NCBI RefSeq assembly: GCF_024713945.1
Contig: NC_134678.1
Location: 2,232,001 to 2,296,000 of the forward strand
Direction: 5' to 3'
DNA: 64,000 bases
From: Dermatophagoides farinae
Lineage: Eukaryota > Arthropoda > Arachnida > Sarcoptiformes > Pyroglyphidae
Under the pieces are notes generated by a model. It was given only the letters and a program-made list of their open reading frames with translations. It was not told where the DNA came from and searched no databases. The position numbers and the translations under genes are program-made. The number at the start of each line of letters is the position of its first letter. Position 1 is the first letter of the stretch. Shown here one piece after another: positions 35,986-49,455 of the stretch.

Positions 35986-36029
35986 GATCCTCCTCATCAT
36001 CCAAGATGATGATGATGATGAGGAGGATC
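35986..36029. repeat. Inverted repeat with 16-bp arms
   Basis: Left arm GATCCTCCTCATCATC (35986-36001) and its exact reverse complement at 36014-36029, separated by 12 nt. The arms mix a GAT triplet run with a non-repeat GGAGGATC end, so this is more than a plain microsatellite fold-back. Confidence 0.85.
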
Positions 36030-39000
36030 GATCCAATAGGTTCAAAATACGATCATCATCATTTCCAATTAAATTCAAAACTGTCTGTGTGTGTGTGTGT
36101 GTGTGTATTAACAAAGTGATAATTGTCTCTGGTATTTGCTGGTTGTTTCTCTCAATCAATGTTGTTTACGTTTATTTCTTGTTTATTCATTTTTTTTCTC
36201 TTGCTCTTGGGTTGCATCAACAACAAACACCGAACAACAACAACAACAACAAAAAAATTTCAATCAAAGCAGAAAAAAAATCAAGAAAAAATAACATTTG
36301 AATCTTATGGTCATCATGATTATCATCAAACGTATTGGACAATAATAAATTGTCAAGCTTTCCTCACTCTCTTGCTATTCAGAAATGTAGATTTTCTAAT
36401 GCTGATAAAATGATACACACACACACACACACGCCGATTTGGAATATGCACCAACATTAATGATATAAAAAGAGGAAAAAAAATCAGTAAAAAAAATAAA
36501 ATTAAATTAGTTACAAAAATTATGTTCACTATATAGTCAGTCACATAAATTTGATGACAAAAAAAAGATATCATAAAATTGATGATCAACTGATGTGATC
36601 GGTTTGATCATCATCATCATTATCATCATTTCAAATAACAACACAGTATATCTATTTTGAAAACACGAGTCGAATGTTCAAATGTTTTGTGTGTGTGTGT
36701 ATCATTATTTTCAATCAAAAAACAAGAATTGAGAGAATTGAAAAATTTCAAGCATGAAAAAATTAACTTTATTGTAACAGTGAGGTTGGAAATTCTTTCA
36801 ACACAAAAAAAATCAATATAGATTGATAATGAACTTGAGTTATTTCTTTTTCTTTTTTTTTTGGTTATATTTTTCATTGGGTCATAGGTAAATAATGAGA
36901 TGATGATGTTCATGATATCATCATCGATATATGGTGAAAACATTTTGTATGAAGATCATTGAATATTTGACAATTATCATCAGCATAATTAAGATTTAAA
37001 TCTTTTTTTTTTAGTTACTTACTTACTTAATTAACATTGGCATTTCTGAATGATGACGGTGATGATGATAAGACTTTTACAATTGAAAAAAAATATTGAA
37101 ATATCCAAATGAATGCAAATGACAATCACCTGCTAATGAAGATAAAAAAACAAATGAAACATTATGGTACTATAGTATAGAATAATGATGTTAATAATAA
37201 TAAAATAAAAAAATAGCAATGATCAGACAAAGTCTGAAAGGGAGCATTTAAAAAATAAATTTGATTTCAAAAAAAAAATCCACAGAATGTATGAATGTAA
37301 AATTTTGCATCAGGCAACCATGACGCCGTTAACAAACATAAATGACTAAAGATATCATCAGATAAAAAAAAAGAATAAAAATCATTCAAATCATTGAGGG
37401 TCATATACATCCTGAATGATTCGGTCATTCATGATGTTACGAAAACCAAAAAAAAAAAAAAAAAAAATGCCTTGAAATATCCAATGATTCTCCGATGGAA
37501 TAATCAGAATACAAATCAAATTGAATGATGAACAATTTAAAAATTGTATTCAATCAGATATAATTTATTAGCGTGTTAATTAGTTGAATTTGATTTTCGA
37601 TAGAATCAACTTAATCAATGTTGTTTAGCATCATTTTTTTCTTTAATGAACAAAAAAAAATGCAACATAGTATATGAAATATTGAAAATGATTATGAATG
37701 AATAGAAGAGAAAAGGAAAAAAAATCCCACTCAATCATCATCAATGGGCGGCATACAGAAGCTAATGTTAGATAGTATCACACATCATCATCATCATCAT
37801 GATCATCATCATTGGTTTGTCGTGCAAATCCATCTATAGAGATGATCATCATCATCATCTGTGAATCGCAGGCTATGATCAACAAACACACACATACGGA
37901 TAAGAACTTGAATTCTAATCATCATTTTACACTACCCTATGACATTCATGTCCATTGCAATTCCAAAGCACCAATGTAATGTATCATATATGTTATATAA
38001 ATTATAAAAAAACTACATTTATACAGGGACCACCAACATACGTCACACATTTATTTTTATAAATGTGAAGGATAATTATCATTATTTTTTTTCTGGAAAG
38101 GGAATAAAAATAAAATCCATGAAAATACAATGATGATCGGACATGAGTATATTTACCTGTTTTGAAATAAACAATTCCATCATTCGTATTATGAAAACGA
38201 AAAGAGAAAAAAAATTATCAAAAAAAAAATTCATTAAAATAATCAGTCATAATATAATATATAAACATGGAGGGAATGGTTAAGAGATTTTTTATTTGCC
38301 CCCAAAAATGAAAAATATGAAAAATGTTTGCAACGGGTGCAATCATTCATTCAACTTGTTTACGGTTTGGATCAATATTTTTTTTTAAATACATATTCAA
38401 CATTCAACAACAACAACAACAACAACAACAACAACGTCAACAACTCGGCAACAATGAATCAAAAAAAAAAGTTCACGATTTTAATTTTCTTTTTTTTGTT
38501 TCGTTTTTATATCAATTATAATTGAAAACAATAGATTAATTAGCCAGTTGCTAATGAATGAAATATCGAATGAAAGAAAATAAAATTTTCAAACTTCAAT
38601 CACTTGGACAATTGTTGAACATTGGAAAAAAATCAATTTACGACAAATTAGTTAAATGCTGTTTCAATGTTGGTAAAAAAAAACATCACTATCGTTACAC
38701 CACACATGTTGATTTCAAATTTGAAAAATACAATTTTTTCCAATAAAGTAAATACGAAAAGAAAAAAATAAATAAAGAGAAATGAGAATTTTGATCGCCC
38801 GTTGTTGTCAGATTCGATGATGCTGATGATGATGAATAGGCTCTTGATTCGAATGGAAAAAAAAGATGAATCTTTCTGATGGATCATCCGAATCATCGAC
38901 AATAACAACAACAACAACAACAGCAACAACAGCAAAAAAACGACAACAGAAACAGTAACTACAACGGCAGCAACCGATCACGATCACCGTGTGTGTGTAT

Positions 39001-39840
39001 GTGTGTTGATGTTAGTGAAAATTTGAGAAATTATGCTGCCTATTTCTATCATCATATCTTATCAAGATCATCTATTCGCTAATCGTTTACATCATATCAT
39101 ATCAACATCATCATACATCTGGATTGCAAAGCAAATGAAACAAAGATTTATACCCAAAAGCATATAAATAAATAAAATCAAAAAATAAAACAAACGAAGA
39201 TGTTTTTTGGATTCGTTACGTTTGTTTCGGATTTGGATCGACTGTGTGTGTGTATGACTGTCTTTCTCATCTATCGGTCAATGTCTAACCAAAAAAGAAG
39301 AGAAACAAAAAAATGATCTACACGAGCATTTATTATCCGGTCAAGATATATAGTCGGTTTTGTTGATTTTTTTTTCGCTATTATTCATCAACATTTAAGA
39401 TGAACATTTTTTTTTACAGGTATCGGTCAAATCAAGCCATCCATTTGGACAATAATACAAACAACAACAACAACATCGTATCAATCAATAACAAGCTTTC
39501 TAAAGGAAAATTTTCGATACGAAAAAAAAACAAAAAAAAATTCCAAACAATCAAGTTAAAAAATGAAATACAAAGCGATTTGTCATATATACATCATCAT
39601 ACACAACCAACAACGAGTATAATCAACAATCCAAAAAAATAAAGATTTTTCACCACTATAATAACGAGATGGATAAGCTAAACAAAACAAAACTAAACAA
39701 AACAAAAATGGCTTCCAAATTTTTGTGTGTGTGGCTTTATTCATTCAAAGATTAGAATCGTCATTATCTTGTGATCGACGATTGCAAATATAAAAACCAA
39801 TATGGAGCGTGTGTGTGTGTGTGTTCACAATACTGCTAAT

Positions 39841-39870
39841 TGCATTTGCACAGCATGTTGTGCAAATGCA
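39841..39870. repeat. Perfect palindrome with 12-bp arms (TGCATTTGCACA)
   Basis: Arm TGCATTTGCACA at 39841-39852, loop GCATGT, and the exact reverse complement at 39859-39870. The arms are not simple repeat and contain TGCAAAT, the core of the POU/octamer motif, in both orientations. On the minus strand the stretch also reads AAFAQHAVQMQLAVL before a stop. Confidence 0.85.
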
Positions 39871-42097
39871 GCATCCATACGAAAAAAAAAGAAAGCAATG
39901 AAAAAAAAGGTAAAAAGATAAATCGGACCAAAACAACAACACCGATCAAAATGTAGAGAGCAAAAAAAAAAAAAAAAAATACCTGGCACACAATTCATTT
40001 TCAAATGAAAAAAAAAAAATTTTTTTTTCGATTTAATGATAATCCACACACATACATAATAATGATGATGATGATAATAATAAATACACTGTCAGTCAAG
40101 ACACACAGTCAACTCCGTCATCATACAGAATTTCAATCAGAATCAAATATCTAATTTTTTTTTCTTTTTCGTTAGATTTCTCATTTTTCAGCAAAAAAAA
40201 AAAAGCAAAAAAAAAATATATAAAGATTGAAAAAAATAAATAAATGAACCTGTCCCATTAATTATTGAAAAACTAAAGTAAACAACAACAACAACGACAA
40301 CCAGTAAATCAACGAAATTCAAACCAATACACACATCCATGATGCACTGTGTGGTTCATGTCACCAAAATAGCAAATATACCACTGATAACAATGGACAT
40401 TAGACATGAAAGCTAAAAAGAGAGAGAAAAAGAGAAGAAAAAAATATCTTTTCCAAGATAAAGTCAATTGTAGATTGAAGTTAAAATTGAAAAAAAATTC
40501 CATACTTGAATCAGAACCATACCCGAAAAAAAATGGTAAAAAAAAGAAAACACAAAATGACAATCTACCTGGCTATAAACGAATGACAACCAAAAAACAA
40601 AACCTTGGGTAATGGCAATAATGAAGGCCATCGATAGATGGTTGTTGTTTTATGTTGTTGTTGTTGTTGTTGTTACTGTTTTCATTTGTTGCCATGTGTG
40701 TCCAATGGAATAATTTATGGGTACCATTAACTGGTTTTATCTGTTTTTTGTTGTTGTTGTTGCTTATTCTTATGTTCGAAAAATTTTTTTTTTTTTTTGG
40801 CGACATTGACAGACAATTCGGATGAGGTCTTCACCATCATAGTAGTCGTCGTCACCGCCGCCATCGACATTGTTGATACCGACGGACAATTTAAAGATTT
40901 GATTTTTTTTTATTTTGACAATAACAAAGCAAAAAAAAGACATCCAAAATAATAATAAGATCTATGTGGATCGTTTCAATGAAAATTGAATTTTTTTTTC
41001 GTAATAATCAATATTCAATAAAAGTAATTTCATTGATTGTTGTTGATTATTAGTTAGCAATATAATCATTGTAAAAATAAAATGAAATACGTAATACGAT
41101 CAATTAGGTAATACGATCATCATATGTTGAACAAACAAATGTTTTCATTTCTTTTGTTTTTTTTTCATATACTTGAAATTAATTGTCAAAATATTGCCTG
41201 CATTGTGGCTACCTCAATAATACTATAGTAAATCTTAAAAAAAATGACTTGAAAGATGTAAAAAAAAATCTATCATTAGTGTATTAGTGTAAAAAAAGTC
41301 CACGGATCATCATCATTATTTCAGGTGTGGACCTGTTTCTTATCGATGTAATGAAACAAAAAAAAAAGAAAATGGGAAATATAAATCGGTTTCATCAGGT
41401 ATTAACAAACAAAATGAATGAACAACAACAACAAAAAGAAAATTTTTTTAAATTCAATGTTGATGTACAGATGATCAGAGAATATATGGCCATAATCACC
41501 ATGATGATTAAACCCGTTGACTACCAATTTTTATTAAAAAAAACAGTATTTAAACCTGATGATCATAATAATGATGTTCGTGTGTGTGTGTGTGTTTGTG
41601 TATTTGTGTGACATCATTGAGACAAATATAAACATCAGGGTGCAGAAACACCATGATGAAAATATTGGAAAAAAAATCTGTAATTTTTTTTTCTGGGACA
41701 AATTTTTTTTTCAAGAAAAAAAAGTAGCTATCATTTATATTTATATGATATAATGATGATAATGTTTCAAGTTAGTTCATAAATAATGATGATGATAATA
41801 CAGCAATAGCAAAATGTAGAATTAGCTACATAGCCGCAGTTTAGTCAAAATGAACGGTTCGTGCAAAAACGAAATATAGCAAATGATTATATTACGATAA
41901 AAAGGATAAGTCTTTTTTCTTATTAGAGCATATACAATATATATATATATTTGAATTTACTTATATGTTAAATTTGAAGGGATTGTCCGATTTCATAACA
42001 TTTCTCATTGATTATTATTATGGATTGTCTGTGTGCATCTCATATATATGAGATTTATGGAAAAATAAAATTATTATTATCAATATTTTTCATTTAG

Positions 42098-42315
42098 TGG
42101 TGAATATTGATAAATACGATAGTAATTGGACACGATGGCTAAGGGAAAAAAAATTCGGTCGACATTGTCGGTCATCAAATTTACATTCATCATACAAATG
42201 GACAGACCAAACACACACACAACTGAAACAACCGGGTGATGATGATGATGATGAAGTTTACACCATTTGCTGTGGCTGCTGTTTGTTACTAATGTTACTG
42301 ATTGATAATAATTAA
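42098..42315 (+). CDS. Candidate terminal exon, unknown product
   Basis: I do not recognise this product. The sequence follows a pyrimidine-rich acceptor ending CATTTAG at 42097 and is open for about 72 codons to a TAA at 42313-42315. It is mostly non-repetitive: it encodes VNIDKYDSNWTRWLREKKF, then Arg/His/Ser-rich sequence, an acidic DDDDDE run from a GAT repeat, and a Cys-rich hydrophobic tail VYTICCGCCLLLMLL. There is no plausible ATG at the start, so it would need an upstream exon, which I could not identify. It may be a chance open frame. Confidence 0.25.
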
Positions 42316-43885
42316 TGCTGTAAAGGTATATTCATAGGTAAATCAAGAAAAAAAAATGAAATATTGAAAAAAAATGATTAAAAATACAATTTATATACAC
42401 CAGAGTAAGTAAGAAGAAAAAAACCTATTTATTTTTCTCATTTTTTGAAAAAAAGTAAATAAATAAATAAATAAAACAGAACAAGAAGCCAGAAAAATGT
42501 AGACCACCACCAATCAATGTTTAGCATCATAAAAAATAAATGAAAAAATCCATCATTGAATTTCAGATACATTTTTTTCTTTTTGTTATCAATTATCATT
42601 TAGACACAACGACAAGGAAAAAAAATGAGCCGAAAAAAATTGATTTTGACTTTTGTTGCTACTGTTGTTGAATAATATCCAATGGCGCAGTGGATAATAA
42701 TATTCATTAAATCGGGTTTGATTAGAAATGGAAAAAAAATCATATTCAATGTTACCAGTTTTTTTACGAGAAAATTTTTGTTTTTGTTTTTTTTTTGTAA
42801 TTATCATTTATTCCTTTCAAACAAAAATTTTCGCATTTTATTCGATTTTTTTTTCATTTGTTTTGGTTATTTTTCATCATTGGATTCATAAGATAGTGAA
42901 TAGCAACCAATATTACCTGAATATATATCATTGAGAAGAGTGAAAAAAAAACGAATGGATGAAAAAATCATTCCAATTAAAAAAAAAGAAATAAAAATGA
43001 TTAACGAAACGGCGGCCACTTTGACCGGAATGATGATCTTCAAAAAAAAAAAAAACGTTGAAACCCGTAACGATATTGATCATTCAAAGTGACCATCGTC
43101 AATATCATTTTTTTTTCCAAATTTTGTCTCTAAAGCTAACTGTTGTTGTTGTTGTTGTTGTTTTCTTTTATTTTTTGTTTACATTTTCTCTTATCCATTT
43201 TGTTATGAATAACCGAATTTTTTTTTTACCAAGATAGTAAATGAAGGATGGGGAGGGGGTCATATCATTTTCACAATGATCTTATGCATTGATAAATGGA
43301 CTAAATTAACTAACAAAATAAATGGAAAAAATCATCATTAGAATATCGAATGAATTTCATTTGATTTCATTTCGTTGTCGTCGTCGTCGTCGCCATCTTC
43401 GTTGTCATTATTATTACATTTCTTCATTTTTGTTTTTGATAAGTTTTTAAATTCCCAGTAACAGTGTCATCATCATCATCAAAAAAAGGCTCGAACTTAA
43501 TTTTTTTTTCTTCATTCGATAATGGATATAATATTCACAATTTGATTTGAAAATTAAAATGAGAAAAAAAATAAATGGTAAAACAAACCCGTCGCCGGTA
43601 TGATTTTAATCATAACCAAAAAGTCGACAACGACGACGACGACGACGACAAAAAATTATTTATTTATTTAATTTTGTTTTTTTCTATTTTTCATTTTGTC
43701 ATTGATTAAATATTCAATCGGACAAAGATTTTATCAATCCAATAATCAATTGTACACATATGAAAATAAAATAATCAAGGTATAGGCCACCGTTCATCAT
43801 ATATGCATCATTATCATCATCAACAACATTATTATTCACACTATTGACTGAAAATTTTTTTTTTCTTCAAATGGGGATAAGGGGA

Positions 43886-43911
43886 AGAGAGAGAGAGAGA
43901 GAGAGAGAGAA
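43886..43911. repeat. (GA)n microsatellite
   Basis: Uninterrupted GA dinucleotides of about 26 bp, following GGGGATAAGGGGAA. Confidence 0.95.
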
Positions 43912-46900
43912 AGAGCAAAAAAGATGAAATAGAAAAAGAGATTTGTTATTGGTAGATTTGTATGTATAGAAAAAGTCAGTTGATTTAGTTAATTTTTCTT
44001 CTTTTTTTTCTCTTCTTATTTTGTTGTTTCTGATAATGAAAATTTTTCTGGGTTTTTCTTGTCCTTTTTTTCTGCTTGTCGTTTCTCCATCATCATATTC
44101 ATTATTATTCGAGATTTCAAAAAAAAAAAAAAAAAATATTGCAGAGATTGAAAATGGTGATGCGCTGGTAAAATGACCACCACTGTTGTTGTCGTTGTTT
44201 TTTTTTTCTCATTCTTGTTGTTGTTGTTGTTGATTAAAAAAATAAATGGACAAAAAAAAATTTTTTTTTTCAAAAATGAAATACATATTAGATTGAAAAA
44301 AATAATTTTTTTTCTCTCTCCGCTTAATTTATCACACATCATGATGATGATGATGATGATGATGATTATCATTTAGTGTTTCTTTTTTTTTATATATTTC
44401 ATCATCATTATATACATCGATATTGTTCAAAGAAAAAATATTCTCCAATGATACATCGAATACGATGAAGATGATGATGATGATGATGATGATAATTGGT
44501 AAAGATGACTGACTGACTGACTGACTGCCTAGTTGGTTGGATAATGAATTGAGAAAAAAAAATCCAATCATAAAAAAACAATTACCAATTCTGATTCATA
44601 TCATATCAGAATTTTTCAATTGAAATAAATTGATAAAACAAAGTGAAATAAAAAAAATGAAAAAGAGATGCATTGAGATTAATAGATAGATAAACGAAAA
44701 TTTTCGAAAAAAACAAATGACAAAAAAAATTTTTTTTTTCGGTATTTGTCATCGTCATAGCCGTTGTTTTTTTCTCGGATTATTATTATTCGTTATTATA
44801 ATCATCATTCATTCATTCACCCATGTTGTATATATACAAATGTATCAGAACCATTTAATTTGCATCATTATTCAATCTGAGCGCGAAAAAAAAATCAAAT
44901 CAAATCAAATCAAGATCCAAACACACAAACAAAATTGAAAATTGAATTTCATCAATCAAAAAGAAAAGAAAAAAAAACCTTAAACTTGTTGGTTGAACAA
45001 ACTACCTGTTTTTTTTTCTATTTTGAATGTCAAAACTTAACAAGATCGGTCACCGAAATCGATTTCATCAACATGAAATATATCAAACATCTATCTATCT
45101 ATTTGTGTTCGTGTGCGTAGAAGAAAAAAAAGGCTTGGCAATAGTTTGCCATACATTTAGATGCAATATATGTTGAATATGATCAAGGTGTAAATTTGAT
45201 TAACGTGAAAATTCATGACTAAAAAAGAAACTATCATCATTTCATATATTGAATGAAAACAAACAAGAAATACCCTTCAATTGATTCGAATATCAAATAT
45301 AATAATAATAATAATAATAGAATATTGAAAAAAAATCAATCAACAACGAATGATGATGAATTCGATACTTAAGTAAGAAGAAAAATAAAACGAAAAAAAG
45401 ATTGATCGATGATCAAGAGAAAAAAAAATCGATCAATGCAAATGCTATTTGTATTGTCTATCTATCTATCTATTATCTATTTATTATTGTAAATGGCTAG
45501 CCCAATAACAATTCGATAATGTCACGAAGGTTTTTTTTCATTGGTTTTATTTTCAGTGCATCGATACACACACACACACGAGAAAGATAGATAAAGATAG
45601 ATATGACTAATGAACGTTTAATGCATTGTTGTTGGCTACGACAATTCATCGTAATCATTTCAATTGAATTTATTTTCTATTTTTTTCTGTTTTGGTTTCG
45701 CACAAAAAAAAATAAATTAACAATAATAATAATAAAAATGAAAATTCGTAATAAATTTTTTATCATCATCATCATCATCATGAACGATGATGATAATGAT
45801 GATAAAAAATAAAACAGAAAAAGAAAATAGAAATTCAATGATTATGATGATGATGATGATGATTGTTGCATTAATCAGAAAAGAAAAAAAATCATTTACT
45901 AAAAAAGGACAAACATTGATTGGTAAATGTCAGAAATGAAGATTTTGATGATGATGATGATGATGATGACAACAACGACAACGGTCAAAGGACAACCATA
46001 GGAGTAGAATGTAATACCGAGAAATACCTTGAATGAATAACCAGAACAACAACAACAACAACAACAACAATATGACGACATTGGATTGATCGAGGCCACT
46101 CTACTATACTGGTGTTATATATTCGAATAATGATGATGATGAAGAAGAAAAAAAACGAAAAAACTAAGATAAGATTAATTCAGTAGGAACGAAATTTAAA
46201 AAAAAAATCAGTGGGCATCAATATGTGTGTGTGTGTGTGTGTGTGTGTGGCTACCTGTTGAATGTGGCAAAATCTTTATAGAGAAAAAAAGCCAAAAAAA
46301 AAATACTAAATCTAACCTGAAATGAACTGAATATATATCCATCCATTTATCCATCGGTTCGAACCCAAAAAGATCCACATTATGATGATGACGACAAATA
46401 AATTTCATTTGTAACTAAATAACTAAATTGAGTTCAAAGATTTTTTTATTTTATTTTACTTAATTTTTTTTTCTTCTTATTTCTACATCATCATCATCAT
46501 CATCACGAGATGATCATGAAGAAAAAAAAATCAACTTGAAAAAAAACGAAAAAAAAGACGACGCTGATGATGATGGTGATAAAGATTTTTTTTTTCATTT
46601 GTTTTATCTGTTTTTTTTCTGTTCTTTCTATCTCTCTCAGGAAAATAATTGAAAACCAAATCCAAATAGAATGTTTACCTTACTACACATATGATATGTA
46701 TATTTATCATTGATGTGACAACAAAAGAAGCCACACAATGATAATGGATGATGATGATGATGATGTTGGACAAAGAAAAACAACGACGATGACGATGACG
46801 ACAACGACGACGACGACTATGACGATGGTAGCTGATGATAATGGACAAAATTTGATCAAAATGTCCTAAAGAATGATTCAACTAAACTGATCGTTTTATA

Positions 46901-48385
46901 TTGATCTATTTGGCGCCAAGATTTTTCTTTTTCTTTTTTTTGTTTTTGTTTTATTTTCACTAATCAATGTATAATTTATTAGATAGATTGTAGAAATAAG
47001 GAAAAAAACCGTCAAGATTAAGATTTTTTGATCGATTTTTTTTCTGTTGGTTTGTTTTATTCATCATCTATCTAGCAGAAAATTACTTTAATTTCTAAAA
47101 CTAAAGAAAAATTAGGCAACATACAAGGCGAGATTCAATAGATTAATTAGATTTCATTAGAGATGAAAGAAAAAAACAAACAAACGAAAAAAAACTGAGA
47201 AAAATGCCGACAAATTTTTTTTTTTTTTTTGGTTTCAATTCAAATTGATTTCAATCAACAAATGAAAATAAAGATAAAATTGATAAAAATAAAAACAATA
47301 TATGTGCGCGTATGAATTGTAATTGAATTGTCATTACGACTAATGATTAAAACAGTGTAGGGAAAAAATTGAATATTTTTACACCTGAAATCAACCATAC
47401 AGATAATGTACAAAAAAGTAACAAGAAGAAACAATCAAGTTAATAATAATCTACTAATAATTTGTTTCATCGATTCAGACAGACAAAAAATTGATTGATT
47501 GGTTAATACAATGTTATCAATTCGAAAAATTTTGCGCGAAATATAATAATAATAATAATAATCAACTGAATATAACAACAAGTTAATGCATATTGCGTGC
47601 AAACAATTTATTTGTACGTCAACATCAACTTTTCTGTTCATCATACCGGGGGGAAAAAAACAGATGAAAATAATGACTTCTAATGTGCCATTATAAACCA
47701 GAATGGTCACTATTTGATACAACAACACTGGGTTTCGCAAATTTAGAAAAATGTGTAAAAAAAACACAATTGACCAGATTGTGGTCAAACATGATCATCA
47801 TTATTATTGAGTAGAATTAGTTTTGTTTTTCTTTTCCTTTTTTTTTTTTTTTTTTTTTTGATTAAATTCAATTATCTATTTTCTCCGTCATCATTATCAA
47901 CAACAACAACAACAACAAAAATAGCGAAAAAAAAACATTTACCACATAATTCATTTTTAATCGATCATCATCTAACGCACACACACAAAGAAATCCTGAA
48001 ATTTTTTTTTGTTTTCACTAATTAAATCTATTGTATTTTATGTGCGCGTGAATGATTTTATAATGTAGTATTAGATGCGGTTTTTTTCCTTTGTTTAGAT
48101 TTTTTTTTTTTTTGACGATCATGATGATGATGATGATGATAGATAAACAACAAGAATTTTGATAAAGAAGAGAAAGAGTAGAGATTTTTTTTCGTTTTGT
48201 TTTGTTTTGTTTCCATTTTATCATCATCATCATCATCATCATCATCATTTTCAAAAGATAATTGATTAAAAGAAGAAGAAACTGCAATCATTTTTTTTTG
48301 TATACAACATACAACCACATTGTACAATGTGAAATATTAATCATCATCATCATCATCATGGAACCAATATCATAAAGAACAATGA

Positions 48386-48387
<2 letters not shown>

Positions 48388-48432
<45 letters not shown>
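48388..48432. repeat. (AC)22 microsatellite
   Basis: Uninterrupted AC dinucleotides, 45 bp. A second (CA)n tract follows at 48723-48753. Confidence 0.95.
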
Positions 48433-48438
<6 letters not shown>

Positions 48439-48717
48439 AACAATTCATTGGCCGGCTACGGATCAACATCATTATCATCGACAACAACAACAACAACAAC
48501 AAGAAAAACATAACATCTTTGTATTATTATCGACGATATTGTGCACAATTATTATTATTATTATTACATTATAATTTTCTACATATGATGATGATGAAAA
48601 AAAATAATAATAATAATCATTTCAAACATTGTTCACATCACGCTCCCGAAAAAAAAAATAATTTTATTAACAATAAACAACAGCAACAACAATTGATTGA
48701 AGCAATACACTTAACAT

Positions 48718-48722
<5 letters not shown>

Positions 48723-48753
<31 letters not shown>
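48723..48753. repeat. (CA)n microsatellite
   Basis: Uninterrupted CA dinucleotides, about 31 bp. Confidence 0.95.
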
Positions 48754-48755
<2 letters not shown>

Positions 48756-49430
48756 CTGGTATTATTGTTTTCATTATATTTCGTCGCTATGATTAAATAA
48801 TTTGTGATTATTATATTTTGATGATGATGATGATGATCATGTTGTTGTTGAATATTGGCGAAAAACAAAAAAAAAACTTGTTCGATGATGAAAATAATGA
48901 TTAGCAATGGATTTTGTATATATTGAAGAGAAAAAAAAATCCGGATATTATTTTTTTTTCTTGTTTTGTTTTGTTTTGTTTCTGGTTATCCGGTGAAAAA
49001 AAAAATCTTTGTGCCACTAATATTGATGATGATACTTGAGTATATGTGAAAAAAAAACAACAACGAATCCATAATTATCCTATCAAATAATAAATTGATT
49101 AAAGTTTGAACAATTTTGTAATATATTGTTGTTGTTGTTGTTGTTGTTTGTTTTTTTTTGTTGTCAGTAATAAACATGTTCGTCAACGAATAAACCGATC
49201 AGATAATAATAATTTTCAATCAAGTGCAATCCTGAACAATCAAATTCTGATTTATTGATCGATTATTAATCAATCAATTATATTCATAAAAAAAACATGA
49301 ATCATTAAATTCATATATCGAAACCAATAATTATTTTAATTCAATATATTTAGCAAGAAAAAACAAAACAAAAACAAAAAAAAAGCACAAAGGATGATTA
49401 TATTCATTAAACATGAAATGGGTTTGAACC

Positions 49431-49455
49431 AAAAAAAAAAAAAAAAAAAAAAAAA
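49431..49455. repeat. Poly(A) tract, 25 nt, preceded by CC
   Basis: Pure adenine run starting directly after TTTGAACC. Confidence 0.95.

Larger units (their letters stand above)
34001..42090. other. Non-coding region with hairpins and possible exon islands
   Basis: The segment holds a minus-strand GAACAA|GTAAGT donor-like site (exon side at 34278), a 16-bp-arm hairpin at 35986-36029, (CAA)n near 38404-38434, A20 after CC at 37448-37467, a perfect 12-bp-arm palindrome at 39841-39870, poly(T) ending GG at 40784-40798, and a CpG-rich non-repeat patch at 40835-40880. None of the open frames shows a recognisable domain. Confidence 0.5.

Noticed and set aside
42675-42735. tRNA-like A box (TGGCGCAGTGG) with a weak B-box-like GGGTTTGATTA
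   Set aside because: Flanking 7-nt segments do not pair as an acceptor stem and the B box lacks the conserved TTCGA.
46350-46375. B-box-like GGGTTCGAACC on the minus strand
   Set aside because: No A box or acceptor stem at tRNA spacing.
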